A program made the translations under genes and the position numbers. A stretch of 64,000 bases of DNA from Hamiltosporidium tvaerminnensis (lineage: Eukaryota; Microsporidia; Dubosqiidae), in the NCBI GenBank assembly GCA_022605425.2, contig CM061254.1:434001-498000 (forward strand). Direction: 5' to 3'. The notes below the pieces were generated by a model. It searched no databases. It was not told where the DNA came from and saw nothing but the letters and a program-made list of their open reading frames with translations. Shown here one piece after another: positions 1-12,800 of this stretch (within the stretch, counting starts at the first letter, position 1; each line of letters opens with the position of its first letter).

Positions 1-2849
1 AATCGAATTATAATCGAATGTAATATAGGCAAATAAGAAAAACAAGAATAAAAGCAAAAAGAAACTTTTCATGAAATACTATCCATTATGAAAGCAACAT
101 GTTGCTAATTAGACCGGTAAGGCGCCGAAGTAAAGCGATATCATGAAAATACAAAGCAGATTATTAAAGACCTATTTGTTAAAACCACTTGGCTTTTGCT
201 CGCAAAAATTTCTAAATCTTTAAAATAGAAAAAATTCAGAAATTTCCTTTAAAACGAGATAAATACATTGCGAATATGAAAAATTAGACCGATAATATAA
301 TGCTATAAAAAATATTCTAGGAGCGATCATTAATCGAAACTATTCATGTGATCGTTTGTTATAAGAAAAGGCTTTAGAAATTTATTTAATAGTTATTCAA
401 ACAAATTTTTACAAAACGAAAAATAGTTTGTAAAAACTGCCAAAGAAATAACCTCCGTCAATAGTCTCAGCTTGTAAAAATTTTCAATTTAAAGATTAAT
501 TTCTAAAATTCCCTCTTTTCTTAAGGTTAAAATTTTACATGTATTTTATTCCTGTCCATTTCTTAACGGTTTTGTAAGTTAATTTTTTGTATTTCTATTT
601 CATAAATAATAAATGGCAAAAATAGTAAATATGTAAATACTTTAAAGAGGAATAGGACTAATAAAGGAATTTAACTCGTACAATTAATCTTTTTTTTATT
701 TGCAGGGTTTATTTGTAAATGAAATTCAGGTATCTTTAAATTAAAAGGTGCAAGAATTTTGTTTGATATTTAAACAATCGACTATAGAATATTCATAATA
801 TATTTCGAAATTGAAAAGGCTACGTTCAACTTAACACATTTAAATATCGATTTTCTTCCAAATAATCAAATATTTTAAATATAATCTTATCTCGTTTAGT
901 TTGAGATAGAATATGTGCGTGTCACGATAATTTGGGTTATTGACTACATGCATGTGAAATTGTAAATTATTTAGCAAAAGAAACATTTCATACATCCAAA
1001 CCAAGATAGTTCGGTTATATTATTCGGAAAAGGCAATGATTCAAACCCCATAATCTTTATTTATCTAGACTTCTGTTGTATTTTCTACGAAATATTGTCA
1101 AAGTTTGCCCTTAAGAGCACTAGATGATACACTTAAACCTACAACGAATTAATTTTATGCTACAATATATAAATATATGGTATTTATTCATCCTTGGCAC
1201 TACAACCCTTTGCGAGCCTTGGCCTTTCTTAGTAATACCGCTCACCAGTCTTTTTCCAGTGGGTTTGTTTACTTATTGGGTTTTGTAACAAGTAGTTTTA
1301 AAGGGTTGATTGTTAGCCCTACGCCTAACCCCAAATGAAAGATCAGTTCCTTTTTTCGCCTCTTACGACAAGCAGAAAATACTCCAAGCCAATTCTGCTT
1401 TCGGCATGGTGGGGAAAAAGATATAGTATAGGCATCTAAAAATCGATATGTAAATTTATTAAAAAATTGCTTTGTAAAAAGACTTGAAAAAGAATTTAAA
1501 TGAGTCAGTTTGTGCTATTTGTGATTTTTTAATTGATTTTATAAACTTGCAGCCCGATTGGAACAAAAAAAATTCTGTATGTTTGGTAGCGATTTACGGT
1601 TCTAATAACCTATTTTTATTCGTAGCGACCCAATATTACTGCAATAAGCTAGTAAAGGTCTACTTCTATAGATCTAAAATAAAAAAATATAGTTTAATGA
1701 ATTACCCAAAAATAACCACAACTGTTTCATCGTATTTTTTTAAAAAGATTACGAGTTGCCCACCGATTTGGAATCAAATGATAAGAAAAGAAGCAACTTG
1801 TAGTTCAAAGTAGAAAAACTCATAACACTCGTAAATTTTACCTGAAAAGCCTTCGCATTATAAAAATCTAAAAAATATTTTAATAATTAAATGATGTTTA
1901 TACATTATAAATCGACTGATATTTTATGTTCCTTGATTTCACTTGCTTTATAGCCTCTAGATTCACTTAATAGTTTTATTCGATGAATAAGAAAAAATAA
2001 ATTTAATATTATCTCAGACAAGAAGATCATCCTTGTTTATCCAGAAAGAGTTTAAAACAGTTTGGCATATTAAAGTCGCAAACCAAACACATATTTATAT
2101 AATTTTTATTCAGAAGAGAATTTGAACTTCAAGAAAGATTATAAAACCAATATTACAAGGAAAAATAACTTTACACATGCAGAAAATAGAATTAAAAAAA
2201 CTTAAAAATCTAAATCGGAAACCCAGAACTTACAGAAATAAAAATACTAAATTAAGAATTTTAATCACATCAAAACTTTATAAAGATGCATAAAATAAGC
2301 TTGTATTCAGCTATTACTTCACATAAAACATATGAATAAGACGTTCTGGCTCTTTAATAAAGTTTTATCTTGTCAAATTCAAAATAAACCTGTATTTCTG
2401 ATTACAAAAAAAGTCAAATTAGTGGAAACCTTTCATAACATCAAATTAAAAAGTAAAAAATGATTGTAGATGGGGTTGGGGTTAAAATAAATGTGATTTT
2501 TTTGTCATCACGTGCTATTGTTAAAAATATAAGACAAATTTTGATGCGACTATTGCAAATAATATTAGCTATACTATTAAAAATAAAATTCAAAACCCTT
2601 CTAAATAACTTTAAAGATAGCATAATTTGATTCAAATTGTATTTTTTTGAAAAATCTTTTCTCAAACTTAAATCGGCTGTGTTAAATTCAGTAAAATATT
2701 TTGGTTTCTAGAATTACAAAAAATCAAAAGTAGTAATATTGAAAATCCGAATTCTATTCCAGAATCTTTTGGATTTTATTTCATTCTTTTCATTCTTATT
2801 ATCTTTTTAATTGATGTTTAATCTTTAATCCAAAAAATATACCCACAAA
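1..2849. other. Gene-poor AT-rich sequence
   Basis: No convincing gene is seen on either strand. The longest open frame (109 codons from 1484) begins at TTG, has no recognisable domain and no start signal. Apart from a GC-richer patch near 1180-1420 the stretch is uniform AT-rich sequence with scattered short GC-richer islands that look like decayed mobile DNA. Confidence 0.7.
1180..1420. repeat. GC-richer island, probable mobile-element relic
   Basis: About 240 bases clearly richer in G and C than the flanks, with no open frame on either strand. It carries strings such as CCTTGGCACTACAACCC and CGCCTCTTACGACAAGCAG. From memory these resemble pieces of animal non-LTR elements; that resemblance was not checked. 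No target duplication or second copy was found in this window. It is inferred to be a decayed insertion. Confidence 0.3.
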
Positions 2850-3671
2850 ATGTACCGAAGAAAACCAATACAATCAAAAAATCCGGAGATTTCTTTTTGC
2901 TTAGTTATATCTACACCCCAAGGAACAGAACCGGTATAAATTATGGCTTAGAAAGACAAAAAAATTTTTATCTAATAATTTATTTTTCCTATTTTATGTT
3001 ATAAGGGATTTGATAATCGTTTTTTTTCTCGAAAAAATTTTAAATCAAAATTTACAAATAAAAAATATTTTCTTTGTTGCATTAGCTCATATATATCAAA
3101 AAATATATTTTTCTAATTCCGATTTTGATTTCTATGGTCGCTTGATACCAACCGACAAATACATGATTAGCCTTAAAATTTGTATGTTATTTACATATTT
3201 TATTAATTCACTAGCCAATTTTTCTCTTGAATCCGAAAAAATGGTTAATTTTAGAATCAATAACGAATTCATTGCTGGAGTTGTGGGTACACTATGGTCA
3301 TTATCATCATATTATATGTTCTATTTTACTAGGAAATTCTTCCCCATTTTTCTTGATGAATATCGAAACACTAAGAATTTATTAATAATTTCCTTAATTT
3401 TTTTAAGTTTCTTTGTTGTCATTTCATCCTACGAAATTACCTTGTTCCTTGCAAATTTATTTAAAAATTTTGAATTTCTGCTTTTAGTACCTTCCTATAT
3501 TGTTATAGGCTTAACATATTATTTAACTATGGAACCTTCATATGGATACCATGATTTTATACTCTTTTTTTACATTTCGGTGGTTTAATTTGTATGCAAT
3601 GGCCATTCATAGTTAAAATCCTCCAAAGTGTTTCCATAAAATTTATTTCTCATCAAATAAACGAAATCTGA
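2850..3671 (+). pseudogene. Membrane-family copy 1, broken by two frameshifts
   Basis: Member of the multi-spanning membrane family found at 9073, 16587, 27000 and 30631. An ATG at 2850 opens a frame whose first 25 or so codons align with the N-terminus of the 16587 copy (shared RK, IS and LVI residues before a proline). Near 2918 the homology moves to another frame, giving the basic N-terminal motif, the first membrane segment and the rest through the conserved YE...LPSY-type region. Near 3570-3580, beside a run of T, it moves again. The final frame carries the QWPF motif and ends with TGA at 3669-3671. Total length matches intact copies. The middle frame stays open for about 190 codons, so decay looks recent, or one of the shifts could be a sequencing error in a homopolymer. 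Confidence 0.8.
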
Positions 3672-4439
3672 AATATTAATAGAAATATATTTTTCATTTT
3701 TTTGGTAAAATAATATTTGTTTCGTTTATAGATTACCGACAAATTTCATTACGTTTTTATAAGTATCCGAGGTTTTTCTCAACCAAATAGGTACAATATC
3801 AGTAAGTAAAGAAAGTTACAATACTATCTTTATGTTAAATTTTAAAATTAAGCACGGGATTTTTGCATATAAGTCCGGAACTATAAGTGAAACCATCACT
3901 TGGTACTGGCAAATCATTACAATTCATATTACACTTATTAAATGCGCGATATAATTAAAAAGGCAAATTATAATATAATTTACGACAAAGGCTCCGTGAT
4001 CTTTTGATATATATTACAAAAGTATTTTCTAAAGTAGCTTTTAAATATTTTTATTCATTTGCTCGAATATTTTTTTGAAGAAAGTAGATTAATAAACCGA
4101 GCAAAGATACATTCATGAAAGTACTTTTAGAAACAGAAGTTTCAGGAAAAAAATACTTTAATTGCATTTTTCAACAAAATTTACATGGATTGTAATTAAG
4201 AACTAATTTTAAATTTATTACCGAAAATTTAATATTTCGAAATAATAAGTTTATTGAATCAACCTAGGTGTATTACTAATATTCATGGGCAAAACGTTAA
4301 ACTTGGAATATAATTTATTATAGAATCATTTAAAAATAAATAAAAAATTGAATATTTTAAGTGTTTGAAAATTTTATTGTATTGAATGAACTATAACTTA
4401 TGTAAAAAATAAATGTGTGTAGTTGTTGTATTCTATTAA

Positions 4440-4700
4440 ATAATTATGGGCAATAGAATTCCCTTATAAAATATAAAATTTTATTATTCAAACTCCAACG
4501 GTGGAAGAAAAGAAAAGAAGAATTGGTATATTAATTTGCTAAATCTTTCTTTAATCAAAACAAATCTTTGGTTACACGGGTTAACAACCTCTTTTATTCA
4601 ATAATAGAGCCAGCTTCTATGAAAGATACCTTTTATCTGAGTACCTAAAGAGAGGTTAGGACAGCTGCAAGGATTGAAAGTACAAAAATTTACACGTAGG
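4440..4700 (+). repeat. Dispersed repeat A, copy 1 (tRNA-like box)
   Basis: Matches a second copy at about 28985-29300. Both contain a GGTGGAAGAAAA-type string (here around 4500) followed about 137 bases later by a TTATCTGAGTACCT-type string (here 4633-4646). The spacing in the other copy is about 134 bases. In the other copy the second string is followed by a good Pol III B-box, so the element may be tRNA-derived. This copy has lost the B-box consensus. Both copies are clearly diverged. Confidence 0.45.
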
Positions 4701-7700
4701 TTTTTTAATTTAAGTTACGGTAAAGCATTAATGAATATTAAAGGATTTTTTGATCCAAATATTCAAATCTCATAAAAAATAATAATTTAATATATAATCA
4801 GAATATATCTAAATGGAAGTGTAAAACATTGTTTCCTACGAATGAATGTATCTTTTATAAATAAATCAACCTTTCAAATTATTTCCATACCATATTAAAG
4901 TATAACTAAAGTTATAACTTATTTTTTTATGAGTCATTTGTCATTGTTTATATTTTAATGTATTTTGAGTCTGAATTAAATTTAAAATAAACTTTGTAAT
5001 TTAATTCAAAAAAACTGATTGTCTATGATTTTAAATATATTTAGATGTAGTTCTAAAACACTTTTTTGGAACTCTTAGATAAAATTTTTCAGTTTTGAAA
5101 TTATTTTTAAAAATCATACATTTACCTTAAAAAATGATAAAAAAAAATAAAAATTTTTGTAAATAAAAGAAAGCCATCGATTTTGGAAACTTTTAATCCC
5201 AGAAAAATTCAATATTGTTGTTTTCAAACTGTCAAAAAAATGCTTACTATGAATTAAAAGGTTTTTTTTCTATCCTATGTTTTGAATATTTGAAATAATT
5301 TTTCTAGATTTTATATTACCTAAAATACTGTTTTTCTGACACTAATATATGAAATTTATTGTCAAGATTACCATATATAATTTGTTTATCAATATTCTAA
5401 TCGGAAAAAATTTCTATATTTTCTTATGAAAATAATTTGTTGATGCTTCAAATAGATTAAATTTAGTTAAATGAAAGTTTAGTGTCTATAGAAAATATTC
5501 AAGTCGATAGCGTAGTGTGTATTATTGAAAATTGTGTTTAATAAAATATTACGTGAATTATAATAACAAGCTTTGTTTTCAAAATTTAAAAACCAGTGAT
5601 AAATACAGGGAAGTTGAATTCGATACACCTACATTTCGATACATTATATTTGATAAGTATTTGTTATATCTACATATTTTCAATCAAATATAATGATTAA
5701 TTCCTAATTTTAATTAATATCTAAAAGGGAATATTTAGTTAGTTTCCCAAATTTCATAATTTTCATTTTTAAAACCATAAATGATATAAAATTTATTTAA
5801 TATGTGACATTTCACTCTTGTTTTTATAGGTCGAATTTTCTACTCGTTGTACTTCCTATTCGAATATTTTATAGATTCTGTGTCAAGAATTTTAGTTCAA
5901 AGATTTTGTTTTCATTTTTTTGCACAATAATTTAGGAATTGATATTTATCATTATTCACTTAGTCGGTGGCACATTTCTGCAATAGATCTATATACTTTA
6001 CCATGTTTCAGCGTCTTATATCACCGCATTAGACGATCTTTGAATGCAGAGGTCTCCAAAAATTTTTCAGGTTTAATTGAACGCCCAAAATAGAAATTCT
6101 ATTCTTCAAAAAAATTGGATTCTTTATAAAAAGCTAATAATATTTTCGTAATCTTTAGTTCTAAATATGGTTTAAGCATCATCTTGTTTAACAAACTGAA
6201 AAGAATAACTTTTTACTTTCATTATTTTAAATTCCATGAAATAAAGTATTGAATTCGATCTTTAAAATATTATATGCTGATTGAAGATTCTATCAAATAA
6301 AAGTTTATATGATAAAGTAAATCTGGAAATATTAAGAATTTTAGTTGAAATTAAATACAATCAAGTAAATAACAACAAACGGAATGTGATCACATATATT
6401 TTCACATAAATTTTTTTTTCCTTCTACTTTTCAAATAAAATATTTACTATTTGGTTTTCTCGATCGTGTTTTTGTTTCTTTTTATACATCTCTAGTTGTT
6501 TTATTTGAACTGAAATTTATTATAAGTTGTTTTAAATTTGAAGAATGCTTTGTTTCGGTCATTTTAGCCACTTTCTAGGATCGATTAATTATGTTATACA
6601 ATTATTTAACGATCTTCTCTATTTCTAAATATATGTAGTAGCTGTTATTACGTGTGGCAATTAAATTCTTGCATAACATTTACCGATATAAGTACTTTTT
6701 CTCGTAGCAGTTCTCTACGTTAATCGGTGACAATTAAAGAATTTCAACTGTTTTGTCTACTTTCGACTAAATTTAAATCTATTTTTTCAATATCTGAAGC
6801 TTTATAAGATACATTCTACAATATTTATTTAGAATAAAAATTAGGATTATCACATTTAAAATTTAATATAAATTACACTGCTAAACAAATTAAAATTATC
6901 GATAGCGTGTTTAACTTCATAATATTCGATTTCAAAAACCCGAAGCTAATCATGTGAAATGGTTTAATTAAATTAGTATAATCTATTTAATATTTTATAT
7001 AAATGAGTTTTCTGGTCTATTATATCGAAATTGTACATTTGTTATTCTAACGGTATCTACTCTTATTCTGAAAACTCATTTCCAAGAATTTTTTAAACTT
7101 CACGCCTCTAATTTGTTAGAAAAACTTTAATTTGTATTCATCAATAATTAGAGCTAAACGCCAAACTAATATATTTAATGGTTATGAAACAGAAAAGTTT
7201 ATAAATTCAAATTTTATTTATTATTATTAACTAACGGTTTATAAGAAGTATAATTCGAGATTTATCAATTCTAATGTTAACAAATCTTATGATAACTTTT
7301 AAATAAAAAATTACATAAAAGTAAACTATTAATTAATTCAGTTACCATTTTTCATCAAAAAAGATTTTACCAAATTTTGTTCCAACCAAAAATTTAAATA
7401 AATAACCAACAAAAACCTTTAAAATAAACTAAAAAATTTGTCAAAAGGTATAAAGTAGTACTAAATCTAATATTAAAACGGTTCTACACCTTTGAAAAAT
7501 ATATCAAATTAGATTCTTTTTATAGTATAAAGGCTTTATAAAAAAAATGGTCGAAAGCTTTGATTCTATAATATTTGCTTATTGATTAACTATGTATTGA
7601 ATCTTTTTTTACGTTTTGTTTTAAATTATAATTAAAATTATGTTTTTAAACTATCATAAATAAAGAAACAATGTATTTGGTTTTTTGGAAATAAATATAA

Positions 7701-7924
7701 ATTATATTTTAAACTTCTAAATGAAATATATTTTACTACTAAATATAGAAATATGAATTATATTTGAAATATTTTAATTATCTTAGATTAGAATTTTAGT
7801 AGTTTATATTTTTAATTTGTTTTTTGTTCTTTGTTAAAAATTTTGAATTTTTTTAAACGCTTAAGTATTTTTTAAGTAGAAACATAATTTTATAAAATAT
7901 TTTATATCCGAAATATATGGAAAT

Positions 7925-8465
7925 AGACCTGCCAAAGATCTCAAGAGGGAAATGCTGCTATGAAAGATTGAATGAAAGTCTTATAAAGGAATTTCTTTAG
8001 AAAGAAAAGGAGGCACACTGTAACAAAGATGGCCGTATACTCCAATATATATGTTACTACTCTGAGATAAAGATGCGAATTTGGCCGTTTTCTTCTGGGA
8101 GGTGTAGCAAAATCCAAGGTACCGAAATTTAGTTCTAGTGACGCACAGTAGAAAAAATTAGAAAAGTACTAAGATGTATCCGATAAATTATGATAATTCA
8201 ACGGTATCTTTATTGACAGATAAACGGTAAAAATCATTTTGATTTGGACATGTAAGCAGACTGGAAAATAAAAGGATTTCAGAAGCAAAATTAAAGCAGA
8301 ATAAACTCAAAAGACCACAAGTAGATGATGGCATGTATGGCTTGATTACTTTAAATTGGTTTTCTCTAGGAATAATAGATCCGGAAAGTGCCAAAAGATT
8401 GACCGGCAACAGAAAGGTTGGTATTCCTTCTGTTAATACTAAAACAAAGATTTACGGGATGACGC
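7925..8465 (+). mobile_element. LINE (non-LTR retrotransposon) C-terminal relic
   Basis: Reading the plus strand near 8240 gives a stop followed by FGHVSRLENKRISEA. This matches the W-F-G-H-V-x-R-x...R-I pattern common downstream of the reverse transcriptase in RTE, Jockey and CR1-type LINEs, with the leading TGG turned into TGA. Upstream codons are compatible with a degraded coding region but are full of stops and shifts. No catalytic reverse-transcriptase motif survives. It is a different sequence from the R4-type relics at 32, 51 and 54 kb. The minus-strand open frame across 8188-8409 is the shadow of this relic. Confidence 0.5.
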
Positions 8466-9064
8466 GAATAAAGGAGTAAGTAATAAATAATGATAAAAGA
8501 AAACAATTTTTAGAAATCTTCACTGGTATTTAATGCTAGTTTTACTTTACTATTTAAATTTGTAGATTTAATTCATAACCACAGTCTTCAGATTTATAAA
8601 TATTTTTTTCGGATTTTTAATTTCTTTATTGTAAAAAAAATATCTTAAAACATCAAAAAATTCAATCAATTTGATTTATCCGTAAATTTGAAATTTATTT
8701 GTTAAAATCAGATCTAGTTCGGCAAAAATCATGATTCTCTTTTATGTTAAATTGAAAACACATTAAATTTCAACGAAAGTGTACAAAATTCACAGCTTTC
8801 AAACATTTTGTACCAGCCATTAGAAATTATGAACATAAATCTATATTTAATCACGAACCATATGCAATATTTTACTATTTATTACAATTTGTAATAGCTT
8901 TGTTATCATTCAAAATATAAATTATATGAATTACCATATAAGTTCTGATGGTTTATTCTCCAATTTTGGTCAAATCAAGTCAATTCTGTAAAATTTTAAT
9001 GAATGTTTTTTTAAATTCTAAATGTGGAATATTTACTAAACATAAATCAAATTAAATTCAAAAT

Positions 9065-9067
9065 CCC
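9065..9067 (+). promoter_or_regulatory. CCC start-proximal motif
   Basis: CCC five bases before the ATG at 9073 (CCCTCATAATG). CCC-like motifs just upstream of start codons are a known microsporidian expression signal. The same arrangement occurs at other genes here, which supports 9073 as the true start. Confidence 0.45.
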
Positions 9068-9072
9068 TCATA

Positions 9073-9891
9073 ATGAACACGATGAGAGCAGAATATCAAA
9101 GTTTGGAAACACCTAGTATAGCTTCTGGTGAAAAAATGAAAACGGGTATTAAATGGTATAAAACATGGTACTTTGCTACCAAAAAATTTTTATTGGATTT
9201 CTTATCTTTCCGTGAGGTTGTTGCTATTGATTTGATTATTGTTTGTTTCTTTGAAATTATATTTCTCAGAACAATACGAATAGGAAGACTGTTTTTCGTT
9301 ACAGTCGCACATTTATTTTTAAAATCTTTCTTAGAAGAAAGTTCTCACTATTTTTATGGTAATATTATGTCGGGCAACAAAGATTTTGCTTACCTAAGAA
9401 TCCTTATAAGAGTCTCATATTTTGTTATTTCAATTATTGATTTTCTTCTTAAAGATGTACTTGAAAATTTTTATGTAACTAATAACTATTTCATTGCATT
9501 CGTTATATATTCGCTTTGGTCAATTTTTTCTTTTTTTAGTCTTTTATTTCTGGTTAGATTGTATCCCTTCTGTGTAATATGTGAAGGTGCACCAAAAAAG
9601 GAATTTATGTTTTTAACACTTCCTTTTTTTGTTTTCATCGAGGTATCGTATGAAATCAGTGCTCTTTTAGCACATATATGCTCGAATTTTGAATTTATGC
9701 ATGCATTACCATCATATCTAGTAGTTTCTGTTTTTTCTTGCATATTAGGAATCTTTGCAGCTGAACTAAATGATCATTTCATTATATTTTGCAGTTTTAT
9801 GGTTTATACTTGCATGAATTGGCAATTTCTATTCAATTTGCTGAAATTTATTTGGTATAGCTTTGGTTCGCATCAAATAAATCTAAGTTAA
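9073..9891 (+). CDS. Multi-spanning membrane protein, family copy 2
   Basis: Function unknown; 272 residues. A basic N-terminus of about 40 residues carries the family motif KWYKTWY (27-33). About six or seven hydrophobic segments follow: around 44-65, 70-87, 107-126, 139-162, 178-203, 209-230 and 236-262. The conserved block SYE...FEF...LPSYLVV (192-218) and an NWQF motif (249-252, QWPF in other copies) mark it as a paralogue of the proteins at 16587, 27000 and 30631. There is no signal peptide, so the N-terminus is probably cytosolic. This is the most diverged member, with an acidic tract around 86-92 and a longer N-terminus. Two close ATGs (9073, 9082) are possible starts; the first is chosen because CCC lies just upstream. 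No named transporter or channel family is recognised. Confidence 0.8.
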   Translation: MNTMRAEYQSLETPSIASGEKMKTGIKWYKTWYFATKKFLLDFLSFREVVAIDLIIVCFFEIIFLRTIRIGRLFFVTVAHLFLKSFLEESSHYFYGNIMSGNKDFAYLRILIRVSYFVISIIDFLLKDVLENFYVTNNYFIAFVIYSLWSIFSFFSLLFLVRLYPFCVICEGAPKKEFMFLTLPFFVFIEVSYEISALLAHICSNFEFMHALPSYLVVSVFSCILGIFAAELNDHFIIFCSFMVYTCMNWQFLFNLLKFIWYSFGSHQINLS

Positions 9892-12800
9892 AAGTAAATT
9901 TATTTTTATTTTAATTTTATTGAAAGTATTATAATATACATATTTTTTAATATTATAACCATTTTAAAAAAATAATAATATTTTTTAATTTATTTAATAT
10001 TTAATTAAAAAACAGAAATAATTTTTTTTACAATTTTAAAACAAAAATTTTTTTTCTTTTAAATGTATTTCCCCGATTAATCTTTATTCGATTAATTGGT
10101 AATGTTTTCTGAAATATTTTACCCGCGCTACATACTTATCTTTCAAAGTACAATTTACGGGATATAAATATTCTTTTAACATGTAATTATCTCATAATTA
10201 TACGTTCAAATTTTGGGTCTAACACTGCGAAAATAATAGAATCTATAAAAAAAAAATAAGAAATTTATTAAAGAAAAACATTCCATGAAACCAAAGTAGT
10301 AACTAACGGGGGAGTCAACGGCATCTCGCTCAAAAAGATGTTCTTCTTACGATGTCAAGTTACAACCACCAGATCTTTTGGCATGTCTAACATTTAATGG
10401 CACATATCTTCGATAAAAACGAGAGTTCAATATTAGACCAATGATCCTGTCTTACAAATTTGATTGTTAATAACTGAAATACGAAATAGATAAAATATTT
10501 TGAGCAGATTGAAAGCAAAAAATGAATAATGAATCATATTTGCTTATAAAATTAAATTCATCAACAAGCCGTTCGACCTGAGGGTACTTTGGATTAAAAA
10601 AATCGGTGTGTGAACTAAATTTTTTGTGCGAAAGTGAAATTTGAAGCTTCTTCAGTAAACTTTAGTAAATATCTATTGCATTAGACTACTAAATCTGATA
10701 ATTATGCCATATCTGGGAAATTTTGACGGTCTAGAGAATTTGCATGTAATTTTTGTAACCTAAATACAAAATATCTCACTATATTTCTTGCATGCTACAG
10801 ACTGCTATTAAGAAATTCCGAGAAAATTTTTAACATTAATTTTCGGATATTAAAAATCAAAACTTTATATTCTGTTGCTAAAAATTTCTATAGATCTTAT
10901 CAAAAAAATCCATAAAATAAAAGAATTGAAAATAAAGAAAGATGCGACAGTAATTAGTATTTTTGTCTATCAGAATGATGCATTGTAGCAATGCGACAAA
11001 GAAAGTCAACATAAAAAATGTTTTTTTTTTTCAAAATCTGAGTTATCTCATAAAGAAAATCTCTTCTAGGCAATATTAATGTATACGCTCGTGATATTTT
11101 ATGCGTAGACTTATCTCTCATTTATTTTTTGGTTATAAAATGCAGTAAAGTTCGCCTTAATGTTTTTCTCGGAATGAATTCGAAAAAGCTGCAATTCATG
11201 ACAAACTAACTCGAAAGCAAGGAAAGCTTTAACTTATTATTTGTATTCTGAAAGTAAATATTCGCATCAAAAAAAACTGCGATTTTTATTTCATGGAATA
11301 GAAAATATAAAAATTAATGATTTTCTGCGCAGATGCATATAATGAAATTATACTAGAATCTAATGGAAAACGAAAAGATACTAACATTTATTAGAAGCAT
11401 AATTTAAAAAATGTTTGTATATTCACATAGAAACGGGATACATGTGGAACTAATAGCATTTATAAACAAGCTAGTTTCGATGAATATAGTCTTAAGCAGT
11501 AAATACAAAATCTATTTTTTCGATTATTTCAAAGCGAGAAACACCTTTACAGGAACAGACAATATATCCAAAAAATATTTAATTTTGGCAGAATAAAGGC
11601 CGGTCTTAAGAGACTAAAGAAAATTATAACAGAGATTCTTTATAACAGAAATCTTATTAAATAAAAATTTGTTAGTCTTTAAAAGAGGATCATACGAAAC
11701 CTTCATTTTTAACGATATTGTTTTTTTCTGAATAATTTAAAGGCATTACCAATGTTTTCATGACACTTTTTTCTACTATTTCATTTAATACGCTAATTTG
11801 GTAACGAGATTCTGTTATGATCATTCAAACGTATAATATTGATTTAATCCTAAAATCATTTATGATTTCTGATAATATTTAATAAAAGATTTGTTTGAAA
11901 TAGGAAGTAATTATGAAATTTAATGTTTATAAGTTAAATAAACACCATTCAAGTAGTTGTATAAGACTCGTTCTTTTTTAAAAAATATCAAAACATAAAC
12001 TAGGAATCAAAAACATAATATTTTATTTTTTAGAAGAATTCATTTGAATCAAATAACGTACTAGCGATAAAAATCTTAGCGTTTTACTCTGAAAATTAAA
12101 AAAAAATAACTTAAAGGGAAACAAAATGATAAATTAAAATGGAAGTTATACAGTAGAATTGGAAATGTAGTACAGTTATACACATTTCAGACAGCTTATT
12201 CTTAGTTACTAAAACAAATCAAATAATAATCAACTTAATAAAAATATCTATCGAATTGAATTTAGTTTAATCCCAAGATAAGAAATAAACCGAAATCAAA
12301 CAGAAAACAAACATAAAAGATTGTCTAATCCTCGTAAAATACATACAAAAAATGAAAATACTTGAATAATATTCTTATTTTGCAATTAAATTTCTACACT
12401 CGTTGTAAAATAAGTCATTGTGATTGAAAATGTTTTTGGTGGAATTTGAATGTAAATTTTTGCAAACTTTTCACGTTTAATTGTATAAATTATCGGTTTT
12501 AAATTTAATTTAAAACATACTAAAGTAAATAATAAAATCTACTCTTTAAAATTCTAGAAAGAATATCGTTAGTACTTTATTCAGAAGATAATAGAAATAT
12601 TCTATTACAAAATCGTGTAATGTCATCGAGAAACGCACTTATGAATATTTAATTTGTGTGAAAAATGTAAGTCGTTTATGATAGTTTTAGATTATGAGCT
12701 AGTTATCTGTTAAATTAAGTCGAAAATCTTATCGGATCAATATTACTGGGTATAGCAGAACATAAGAATTCGTAACTTTAATCTATATATTATAAATATT

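Larger units (their letters stand above)
3672..9072. other. Gene-poor AT-rich sequence
   Basis: About 5.4 kb with no supported gene. It contains a dispersed-repeat copy (about 4440-4700) and a LINE relic (about 7925-8465), annotated separately. The rest is AT-rich sequence full of stops in every frame. Confidence 0.7.

Noticed and set aside
1484-1813. 109-codon plus-strand frame
   Set aside because: TTG start, no domain, composition like the flanks.
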